From: Pseudoneurospora amorphoporcata
Lineage: Eukaryota > Ascomycota > Sordariomycetes > Sordariales > Sordariaceae
DNA length: 21,407 nt
Assembly: GCA_033297205.1 (NCBI GenBank)
Contig: MU859401.1
Location: 1-21,407, forward strand
Direction of reading: 5' to 3'
Shown: in pieces, positions 9,061 to 16,623 of the stretch
Position numbering within the stretch: the first letter of the stretch is position 1
Layout: every line of letters begins with the position of its first letter
The notes under the pieces: model-generated
Told to the model about the DNA's origin: nothing
What the model saw: the letters and a program-made list of their open reading frames with translations, nothing else
Database searches by the model: none
Made by a program: the position numbers and the translations under genes

Positions 9061-10303
9061 TGAAATCCCCCACCCTCCTCCTCTCCACGGCAGCAGCCTA
9101 CGGCTACCTCGCCACCCTCGTCTCAGCAGTCGGCGGCCCCTCGGTCCCCCAAAACGCCCAACGTCTCCCCGGCAAGCCGGCTCTAATGCCCAACTGGTCC
9201 TGGCCCAACCCCTTCCCGTCGGCAGACCCGTCCTCCACACGCATAACCATCTCTTCCGCCTCCGAAGCCTCTTCTCCCACCCGGTTTCTCGCAACCTGTT
9301 CTTCCACCAAGACCTTCAAAGCAACCGAGTACCTCCTCGACGACCTGCAGGAACTTCCCCCGCAAGGGTTGCTCCCCTGGGTTGAGGCCTTGAGGACGGT
9401 GTTTGCAAACAGACCGTACCCGGGCAGCTGGGACGGGGTGGATCCCCACGGGAATGATCGGAATATGTTGATGATGGAGTATGCGGATTTGCCGGTCAAG
9501 GTGAGGCGGTGGATTGAGGAGCAGGAGCAGGAATGGAGTAGTAGTGCCGATGAGGAGGATGGGGATGGTAAAGACAGCGGGAGGAAGACTGGAAAGGGAC
9601 TCTTTGCCGTGCTGGCCAAGCCGGATGTGGAAAAGGGAGAAAAGATTGTGGCTACGGCGACTAGTCTCCGGGAGAAGAAGAAGAAGAAATACGATAATGA
9701 GGAGGAGGAGGAGGAGGAGGAGGAAGAAAAGGAGTGGAGGAGCAAGGATGGGGAGAGAGTGGTGATATTTGCGCCGGGAGCGGTTTATGAGAATGCGCCG
9801 CTTTGGGTGGCGGCGGGGAGTGAGTGTGAGGGTATGTTAGCATGCATCTTTCTTTCTTTTTTGTTTCTTTTTTTCTTGTTTTGCCGTCACGGTTCTTTCT
9901 TTTTTTTTCGCCGTCACGGTTCTTTCTCGGGGGTCACATAGTACTTATTCAAGATGCTAACACGATTGACTACCTCACCTTACGTACAGAAACCCTCTCC
10001 GACATGACCAAGTACACGGCCAAACCCACCGACGGCGCAGTCGTCGCTTACCCCGTCGCCAAGACCCAAGCCGACCGCGCCGAGGGCAAGAGAGATATGG
10101 AGTTCACTATCAAGGCTCAGGTGCTCAAGGTTGATGAGTCTGTGCCTGAGGACGAGGAGGAGTCCAAGGAGTCCAAGGAGTCCGAGGAGGGTGAGAAGGC
10201 TGATGGTCAGTTCAAGCCTCAGGCTGAAAAGGTAGAGGAGTTGAAGACCAAGGTTGACGATGTCGTGGATAAGATCAAGACGGCTGTCAAGGATGAGTTG
10301 TAA
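9060..10303 (+). CDS. Secretory-pathway acidic protein with C-terminal KDEL
   Basis: Two exons, 9060-9831 and 9990-10303, giving 361 residues. The intron (9832-9989) is set by GTATGT, a TGCTAAC branch site about 27 bases before the TACAG acceptor, and continuous protein text across a phase-1 junction. The N-terminus is a signal peptide with a likely cleavage after VSA at residue 23. The C-terminus is exactly KDEL, the ER-retention signal, so the protein should be a soluble resident of the ER lumen. The middle has a conserved-looking block (TEYLLDDLQELPPQGLLPWV, then RPYPGSWDGVDPHGND), an acidic and basic low-complexity part including a run of Glu, and VVIFAPGAVYENAPLWVAAGSECE just before the intron. 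The tail is Glu/Lys-rich. It resembles uncharacterised sordariomycete proteins as I remember them; no enzymatic motif is seen. The start follows an A20 tract. Confidence 0.8.
9699..9725 (+). repeat. GAG trinucleotide repeat coding poly-Glu
   Basis: Seven GAG codons followed by GAA, GAA within exon 1 of the KDEL-protein gene. A shorter AAG run (about 9674-9689, coding Lys) lies just upstream. Both are likely to vary in length between strains while keeping the frame. Confidence 0.85.
9832..9989 (+). other. Spliceosomal intron (158 nt) in the KDEL-protein gene
   Basis: Donor GTATGT, branch TGCTAAC at about 9955-9961, acceptor TACGTACAG ending at 9989. It is long for a filamentous fungus. It contains T-rich runs and an 18-base direct repeat (GCCGTCACGGTTCTTTCT at 9883-9900 and 9910-9927), which suggests a local tandem duplication enlarged it. 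Confidence 0.8.
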
Positions 10304-10434
10304 ATGGGTTATGGGGTGTTCGGATGTTTCAGTTCTGATGATGACGTCGTGTGGTGGACGTTGTTAGAGAGAAGAATGGAAGGAAGGAAGAGAGTATTCC
10401 AACAAACGCATGAGTTGTATCATATCTCCTTTGT

Positions 10435-10461
10435 GCTTCTTCTTCTTCTTCTTCTTCTTCT
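10435..10461 (+). repeat. CTT/TTC microsatellite in a 3' UTR
   Basis: About eight to nine CTT units 130 bases downstream of the KDEL-protein stop codon, followed by an AT-rich segment that may include the polyadenylation site. Confidence 0.8.
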
Positions 10462-11118
10462 CGAAAAGTATATACCAATATCATGCTAGAATACACAGTC
10501 CGTGTTTAGGTACTTGAGCTTTCGAATCGTACTTGGTACTTAGCAGTGATGATGAATTGATGATAGACTGGCGAGAACGCATGGAGTTAGACTATAAATC
10601 TAAATCACGAACCAAATCGGAAAAATCCCCACCGAACGACCAGTCGAACCGCTGACGTGGAGATTTAGGATTCCCTATTTTCCCCTTTCCACGAAAAATA
10701 CCAGAAAAGATAAAAAAACATACAACACCTGGGATTCGCTGGTCGTCACCGACCCAACTACTAGTCAGGCGATATGTCTGCTTATCTGTGGGAGCGGGAA
10801 GGACAGGAAACGGGTCTTTTAATCACGTGGTAGGGTAAAAAAACTGAACAACCACCTCCCATATCCATATCGTTCGGACGGAGGCAAGACGGTAAGTAGG
10901 GAGGCGGCGCTAAAAAGATGAATATAATTGGGCGGGTTACGAGAAAAGTTGACCGTCCTAATACTGCCAAAATTGTACTCGGTTAGTAGACGAGTCGATT
11001 GGCCAAGAGAACTGCATACCAGGGCTGCGGAACAAGGTGCCGGCGGCGTCGAGAGCGATAAGGCAACTACAGCTCTAGGATTAGAAGCCGGTAGTTAGGG
11101 TGGGATGGCTTTAAGCCT

Positions 11119-11148
11119 GGGCGGGGGCCCGTGTCAGTACCCCCGCCC
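11119..11148. repeat. G/C-rich inverted repeat (9-bp stem)
   Basis: GGGCGGGGG at 11119-11127 and its exact reverse complement CCCCCGCCC at 11140-11148, with a 12-base loop. It would form a very stable hairpin. Confidence 0.8.
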
Positions 11149-11575
11149 CCTGGCATACTTGCATGGGGCTTGGCTCGAAGCGAGGCTCGAAGCCTTGATA
11201 TCAAAACAAACGCTACCCGAAGTGAACTCTCTGGTTGCCTTTTTGGCATGTCCTCCATTGCAGCATCAAAGCTGCATTTGATCCTTGAAAGACGAAACGT
11301 TGATGTGGCACGCTGACATCAAGCTTGATTTACAGGACGTCGCCAATCCTACGAGAGAGAAGAGAATGTGTTGCGCCTTTCTGAGGCAGTGAAATAAGCT
11401 TTTGATAGCCGCCATTGCCTGGCTTTGGCGAGCATTGGCAGTAAAAATGAGGAGAAGGAGTAGTCGGGACCAACGCCGAATGACTTTGCGAGGCTGTCAG
11501 TCTCTCGTGTCCTGGCGCTTGAATTCACTGCACGCAATAACCAGACGATGCTCCAATAGGCTGCGGTACCTGGTT

Positions 11576-11606
11576 GGGATTGAATCTAGTTGATTGATTC
11601 GATCCC
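11576..11606. repeat. Imperfect inverted repeat
   Basis: GGGATTGAATC at 11576-11586 and GATTCGATCCC at 11596-11606 pair at 10 of 11 positions around a 9-base spacer. Confidence 0.7.
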
Positions 11607-11673
11607 GCAGTTTGTGCCGACTGCGCCGTCGTGGAGGGCGGGGGCGGGACGCAAAGGGTGTCCGGCAATGGAG

Positions 11674-11695
11674 TTACCGGTATTAAAACCGGTAA
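11674..11695. repeat. Perfect 8-bp inverted repeat
   Basis: TTACCGGT at 11674-11681 and ACCGGTAA at 11688-11695, separated by ATTAAA. Confidence 0.85.
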
Positions 11696-11811
11696 AGGTG
11701 GTTTGGGCGCCCCAAGGGGCGAAGGCGTAGATATTTTCGTATTTTTGGTGGTTGGAATATCGACCGTGAAAACGGCGATTTTGGTGGTGTTAGAGATTTT
11801 GCGGGCAACCT

Positions 11812-11839
11812 AGTGTTAGCACTAACACTTGGCGCCAAG
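11812..11839. repeat. Two abutting palindromes
   Basis: AGTGTTAG at 11812-11819 pairs with CTAACACT at 11822-11829. It overlaps by two bases with the perfect 12-bp palindrome CTTGGCGCCAAG at 11828-11839. Such paired palindromes are seen at ends of small transposons and at binding sites for dimeric regulators. Confidence 0.85.
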
Positions 11840-12356
11840 ACTTTTCGTTGTAGGAGGAAGGTTGACGTGCCGTGCGAGGAATGATGGCTACGAGCGTGCA
11901 GGAATGGGATCCACTAGTGCCGACCAATCGTTAAGCGTCATAGTCATTGTGAGGTCCACAGTTTTCATCCAATACACTAGACGGGCCCGTTGTCTTTGGC
12001 TCCGCCGTCTAGAGCTGCAGAGCCCAACCTCACACAACGAACGTCTAATTTTGGACTAGTCTTAGTAAGGTGGCAGCCGGGTCGGGAAGGCGGGGGGGGA
12101 GGGTGCTGAGTGCTACGCTACAAGTTGGGGAGCTGAACAATGCGGGCCGCTGCGTTGTCACGTGTGCGATCTCCGCTTTCAACCTTCTGGACCCACTTCC
12201 CGATTCTTGCTGTATTTCGCAATCAGACATGCACTCCTTCTTCCTCCTTCTTACACAGAAGTCCTCATAACTATGATAAGCGTCGTAACACTGAGCGGCT
12301 CGATTACCTCGCAATGAGCATTCGGGTTGACCTGTTTACAAAGCTGCAGGCCTTTA

Positions 12357-12431
12357 CTATGGTTGCGTGCAAAAGTAAAACCCCCTTGTCAGGTACCGAC
12401 AGGGATGGAGGGCTTTGCCACCACCAAAATG
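12357..12431 (+). repeat. Left terminal inverted repeat of the Tc1-type element
   Basis: Starts CTATGGT right after the TA at 12355-12356. Shared blocks with the right end are AAGTAAAACC at 12373-12382, GTACCGA at 12393-12399 and, further in, CACCAAAATG at 12422-12431. Confidence 0.75.
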
Positions 12432-12557
12432 CATTAGAAGTCGCCACGTGTCACTTTGCACCAAACTTTCTATAGAAAAGGACTTCGAGGTTCGTTGAAT
12501 CTGGTCTTTTAACATCAATACCTTTTTTCTTCACCACTTTCTCATCCCCTTGATACC

Positions 12558-13572
12558 ATGGCTCGCCCAAAAGGCACTACCGGAAAGAAGCAACTTTCCA
12601 TTGAGGATAGGACCAGAATTAGAACCCTTTATTTCGATGCCAAAATGAGTCAAAGCTAAATTCATCAACTCCTCTCATCTTTAAAGACCAAATCCGCCAT
12701 GCCTGTCGGTCTGAGAGCGCCGCTGTTGCTCCCCGTCCGGGCCGACCGCGAACATTGAACGAAGCCCAGGAGCAAGAATTGGTTGAATTCGTTTGCAGCT
12801 CCAAAGAGACTAGAAGAATGAGCTTTCTCCAACTATCACTGGTTCTCTTTGGAGCTACTTTTGGAATGTGGGCTATTAAAAGGGCCCTCGACCGCCTCGG
12901 TTTCCGCAGAAGGGCCGCCCGGAAAAAACCTCCAATTTCCGAACGGATTCGGAGTATCCGGCTTTAATGGGCATCGATCTTTTGGACGGACGAAACTTGG
13001 GTCACCGGCGGCCCTCATCGGAAATAATACGTCACCCGGAGACCAGGAGAAGAATGGGATCCTACTTGTATCGTCGAGAAGTACCAAAGAAAGTCTAGTT
13101 GGATGTTTTGGGGCAGCTTTTCTGGGAGAGGAAAGGGGCTGGGCTTTTTTTGGGAAAAGAAATGGGGTACTATCAATACTGCTTCCTATGGAGAGCGTAC
13201 TATCCCAATCATCGCAGAGTACTTCCGTTCTTCACGAGAAGCCGGCTTCTCCCTTTTTCTAATGCAAGATAATGCGCCTGGTACGCTGCCGCTGAGACTC
13301 TTAATGCTCTTCGAGATAGAGGCATTGATATTATCAAATGGCCTCCTTTCTCCCCGGATTTAAATCCGATTGAGTCTGCTTAGAATTGGATGAAGGATTG
13401 GATTGAGGATAAATATGGTCTTGATGAAAAGCCCTCTTATTTGCTGCTCCGCCGCTACGTCACTAAGGCTTGGGAAGAGCTCCCAGAATCTTATTTAAGC
13501 GAGCTTTTGGCTTCGATGCCAGCCAGATGCCAGGCTATCATCAATGCCAATGGGATGTATATGAAATATTAG
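12558..13572 (+). pseudogene. Tc1-type (DD34E) transposase relic
   Basis: The start is ATG 12558 (MARPKGTTGKKQLSIEDR, a basic N-terminus of the helix-turn-helix DNA-binding region). The text continues in three frames to TAG 13570-13572. A GRPR-type linker motif (RPGRPRTLNE) is kept. Catalytic triad: Asp in FWTDETWV (GAC 12989-12991), Asp in MQDNAPG (GAT 13268-13270), Glu in SPDLNPIES (GAG 13372-13374). Allowing one lost base, the second Asp and Glu are 34 residues apart. Breaks: TAA 12657, a frameshift near 12680, TAA 12965, TAA 13025, a one-base loss near 13280 right after the second Asp motif, and TAG 13381 where Trp is expected. About 20 residues expected between the ISE and TDETW motifs are also missing. 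Confidence 0.85.
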
Positions 13573-13596
13573 CATTTAGTATAGTAATGAAATGTT

Positions 13597-13685
13597 CATT
13601 TTGGTGTTGAAGACAGATAGCCCACCCCCTATCACCCCCCTATCGGTACGGGCTCCACAGGTTTTACTTACCCTCCAGACCATAG
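13597..13685 (-). repeat. Right terminal inverted repeat of the Tc1-type element
   Basis: Reverse complement reads CTATGGT from 13685 inward, with AAGTAAAACC and GTACCGA at the same spacing as the left end, and CACCAAAATG at 13597-13606. TA at 13686-13687 closes the target duplication. Confidence 0.75.
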
Positions 13686-13687
13686 TA

Positions 13688-14227
13688 CTGGCGGGGTTTA
13701 GCGTTTGGCCGGCATCGCCCCACCCGAAATCATCAGACGAGAAACGGCCCGGGCCGCGGCAGTCCACACCCCCCCGGCCCACCACCCGCTCACCCAACGC
13801 TTGCGCACGCCTCCACCGCGCGGCTGGTCCCATCTCCACTCCCTCACCGAGTCCCAAGGCCCCCGGATGAAAACACACCGGAGGAAACGTGGCTCGCCCG
13901 CCTCCCCGGCCTCCGGAGATGGCTCGCCCCCGACTCGGCAGCACCACCCCGACGCCGGAAAATGTGGACCCTCCCCTCCGAAGCGGACCCAGAGCTCCAC
14001 TGGCTCACGCACCGACCGGCATGCCTGGCCGATCTACCCTGTGTATCGCGACAACCCATACCTCCGCCTGCCCCGAATACACCTCGCACGATGGGTTGGC
14101 GAACGCACGAGCCACTGGGACTTCCACTCCTACCACGCCCGATTCAACCATCCGGCCGAGACGTTCCGTACATGCGTCTACGTCGTCATCATTGTCATCG
14201 TCAAGAACCACTATTTGCCGTGGATGA
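13688..14227 (+). other. C-rich region of overlapping open frames, no clear gene
   Basis: Several overlapping frames on both strands are open here because the DNA is very GC-rich and poor in stop codons. Plus-frame translations are Pro/Arg/Ser-rich without a domain. One plus frame (interrupted by TGA codons at about 13868 and 14225) runs into the decayed gene at 14228 and may be its N-terminal low-complexity part. The adjoining transposon could have cut it off from its original promoter. Confidence 0.35.
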
Positions 14228-14754
14228 ATGGATTTGGCATCTGTAGATGTAAAGGCTACTGCAGTACTGCATGGGCAGAAGGACATTGCTGCCGCGCTTT
14301 GTAGGGCGCGATTTAACTTCTTGCAGCTTCTCACTGACTCGCCTGCCAATAAGAAGCGCAGGAGAAACCACCAGGAACCTACTAAAGCGCCGGGCCAGTT
14401 ATTATCGACCTCACGGGTGACGATCCAGAGCCGGGAGAAGATTTGTGAGAATGGAGCAGACTGGCCTTTCGCTTCATATCGCTGGTATTAATGACCGACA
14501 ACGGAGAACAACGATATGCGCGGAGTTTAGGAATTTGGAAGAGCCTTGGTGAGGTCCAAGACAAAGAATCTATTGATTTCAAATCCGTGATCGAGATTGT
14601 CGCCCGACCAGACAATGGGGTCTGCTTTACCCTTTACAAAGCGAACTATTGCTTTAAGGGACATGGGAAAGATAGGAGAATTTCAATTCATGCGGGAGAG
14701 ATAGCGGGGATTCTCCGGAACGGAGACCATCATTTCTTTGGGTATGTGATCTAG
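14228..14754 (+). pseudogene. Decayed gene of unknown family
   Basis: Two neighbouring open frames look like parts of one protein. The first (from 14228) reads DIAAALCRARFNFLQLLTDS and a basic KKRRR stretch. Near 14395 the text moves to another frame reading VIIDLTGDDPEPGEDL, crosses a TGA at about 14443-14445, and continues through the frame at 14491-14754 (ARSLGIWKSLGEVQ, then DFKSVIEIVARPDNGVCF) to TAG. IIDLTGDD flanked by acidic residues looks like a SUMO-interacting motif next to a possible nuclear localisation signal, so a nuclear protein is possible. I do not recognise the family. It could also be two chance frames. Confidence 0.35.
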
Positions 14755-15095
14755 TATATATAGTCTAGTCTGTATTTGTGGTTAGCAATTTGTTTCCCTT
14801 CATTGTTGGAGTCGAGAGACCTTGCTAGGACGGTAGTTTTGGTAACCAACACCATACAATCTTAACCACGAGCAGACCCCGCTTTAGCTGCCGAAGATAG
14901 GACGCTGAACACTTGGAGAAACAGCCTCCAAGGAGTCTGCTAAACAACCAAGACCAAGATAAATGGTATTGAGTAGATATATACAGAGGGTTTGGGCACG
15001 GACGAGCTATACTTGAGAAACATTAAAGGTACAGCACGACGCCAAAAACAGCCGACATTTGCCCACCTCTAACCTGCTGACGTCTTGTCGGCATG

Positions 15096-15119
15096 TACCC
15101 TGCTACGTAGCACCGGGTA
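15096..15119. repeat. Near-perfect 24-bp palindrome
   Basis: The core TGCTACGTAGCA at 15101-15112 is a perfect 12-bp palindrome. TACCC on the left and GGGTA on the right extend it with a two-base offset. Confidence 0.8.
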
Positions 15120-15567
15120 AGTAGGGCGACTCGACGCTTACGTGGTTTTCTCTCAGTGCAATGACCCAGGGAAGGTACTAACTGGCCTTTTGCCTTTGCT
15201 CAAGTTTGTGCTATAACTCTTCCAGGGCAGGCTTAGCATTTCTCCTTCCCAGCCCAATTCTCTTTCTTCGCCTATCTAGACAATAGCATCCATTTATTTC
15301 CCATGCGCTCGTCCTGAATTCCCACCTTACTTCCGGCAAGGCTGTGACTGAGTGTTGCGCGACTAACGCCACCAATGACGATGCTTCGAATTATGCGCGG
15401 TTGGCTCCTGTTCTCCACGCGCCAACGCAGACAAAATGCGCAGCGTGCGGGGTTGGTGATCCAGGCAAAGACAGCGCCTTGAAACAAAGACAACAACAGC
15501 AACCACCTTTAAGGCTCCCAATCAAACCCACCGAGATATACGCTAGAAATTTTGTTAGTTACTTGTG

Positions 15568-15631
15568 GTAAGTAGTTCGCGTCTGTCGAGCAACTCCCCC
15601 AGTTTCAGCTGCTGATTTACTGTACCTACAG
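15568..15631 (+). other. Candidate 5' UTR intron of the NLR gene
   Basis: GTAAGT donor at 15568, weak branch-like GCTGATT, and CTACAG acceptor ending at 15631, 64 nt in all, about 105 bases before the NLR ATG. Predicted from splice motifs only. Confidence 0.35.
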
Positions 15632-15736
15632 TCCCGCAAACATAAGCCGTCCGCTCGTAAAGCCTGCGAGCCTTTTCCCACTATCGACCATTTATATGAT
15701 TAGCTGCCGAGGGAGCTGAGCCTGGCGGACTCTGCA

Positions 15737-16426
15737 ATGCGACTCCTAGAGCGTGACGATACCGGCGGGGTCCGTCTGACGGAGGACCTCTCCAACAACA
15801 AGATTCCACTGTATGCGATACTTTCACACATATGGGGTCCCGAAGAGGTCCTCTTCAGAGACATGACGGACGGTACAGGCGAGAATAAAGCAAGCTACGC
15901 TAAGATTCGTTTTTGCGGAGACCAAGCCTGGCGCGATGGGTTGAAATTCTTCTGGGTCGACACATGCTGCATCGACAAGTCTGATAGCGCCGAGCTTCAG
16001 CACGCTCTTAATTCCATGTTTCATTGGTACCGCAGCGCGGTAAAATGTTACGTGTACTTAGCAGACGTCTCAACCCATCAGTACGGCGACGGCCCCGGTT
16101 GGCAACCGGCCTTTCGAGAGAGCAGATGGTTTTCCCGAGGATGGACCCTCCAAGAGCTCATTGCCCCAACGATCGTCGAATTCTTCTCTAAAGAGGGCGA
16201 GCGCCTGGGAGATAAGGAGTCTCTGGAACAAGAAATCCACGATATAACCGGAATTCCGCGAAAAGCCTTCCAAGGTGTCCCTCTATCTGATTTCAGCGTC
16301 GCTGAACGGATGCGATGGATCGAGAAGCGTGATACAAAATACGAGGAAGACAAGGTGTACTCTCTATTCGCATCTTCGATGTGCATATGCCGGTTCTCTA
16401 CGGCGAAGGAAGGCAGAAAGCATTGA
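15737..16426 (+). pseudogene. NLR part: HET domain (truncated frame)
   Basis: The HET domain is nearly complete in this frame: YAILSHIWG, FFWVDTCCIDK, SMFHWYRSAVKCYVYLADV, SRWFSRGWTLQELIAP, and EEDKVYSLF. One G appears to be lost at 16370-16371, so the last 18 residues are out of frame and end at TGA 16424-16426. The missing end (VHMPVLYGEGRQKALKRL) is read in the next frame. As it stands this frame would give a 229-residue, HET-only protein lacking the final helix region. Confidence 0.85.
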
Positions 16427-16623
16427 AGCGGCTGCAGGACAAGGTTCACGAGGATTACCTCTGTCTGGCAAAATTGTGGCCTACAGACCCGCGTGACCCG
16501 CACGTCGAAAAGGAGCGGATCGAGCTGGCGAAGGGTGGTCTGCTGGCTGATGCTTACCGCTGGGTCTTCGACAACCCCGACTTCAACCGATGGCGCCAGA
16601 TGCGGGAGAGTCGCCTGCTCTAG
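16381..16623 (+). pseudogene. NLR part: end of HET domain and HET-NACHT linker
   Basis: Frame resumed after the HET frameshift. It begins within the last HET motif (MPVLYGEGRQKALKRL) and runs through the linker (DAYRWVFDNPDFNRW, a typical HNWD stretch) to TAG 16621-16623. The family has LLW before the KGDPGKGKT P-loop at this place, so TAG stands for Trp. Confidence 0.75.

Larger units (their letters stand above)
10462..12354 (+). other. Gene-poor region with clustered palindromes
   Basis: About 1.9 kb with no supported gene; the short open frames are not protein-like. It contains several inverted repeats (11119-11148, 11576-11606, 11674-11695, 11812-11829, 11828-11839) listed separately. 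Possible origins are decayed small transposons or regulatory DNA, but nothing proves either. Confidence 0.5.
12355..13687 (+). mobile_element. Degenerate Tc1/mariner transposon with TA target duplication
   Basis: A 1329-bp element (12357-13685) flanked on both sides by TA, the target duplication of this superfamily. The ends are inverted: CTATGGT at 12357-12363 and ACCATAG at 13679-13685, followed inward at equal distances by shared blocks AAGTAAAACC, GTACCGA and AGGG. By hand count about 31 of 48 end positions match. It encodes one transposase relic on the + strand. Size and DD34E spacing resemble the fungal impala-type Tc1 group, although the end sequence differs from what I recall of impala. 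Many stops and frameshifts mean it cannot move by itself. Confidence 0.85.
14755..15736 (+). other. Upstream region of the NLR, with a palindrome and a candidate leader intron
   Basis: No supported gene. It contains the palindrome at 15096-15119 and, close to the NLR start, a plausible leader intron at 15568-15631 (GTAAGT to CTACAG). A 75-codon open frame (15344-15571) has no recognised domain and may be an upstream open reading frame. Confidence 0.4.

Noticed and set aside
8734..9294. 186-codon minus-strand frame upstream of the KDEL gene
   Set aside because: Arg/Trp/Gly-rich low-complexity text crossing the A20 tract; it conflicts with the signal-peptide exon on the + strand.
11590..11612. 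GATTCGATCCC resembling a tRNA T-loop (B box)
   Set aside because: The flanking bases do not form a T stem and no A box lies upstream; it is better explained as one arm of an inverted repeat.
13705..14304. 199-codon + frame in the C-rich region
   Set aside because: Needs a TTG start, is Pro/Arg-rich without a domain, and lies where GC-rich DNA leaves many frames open.
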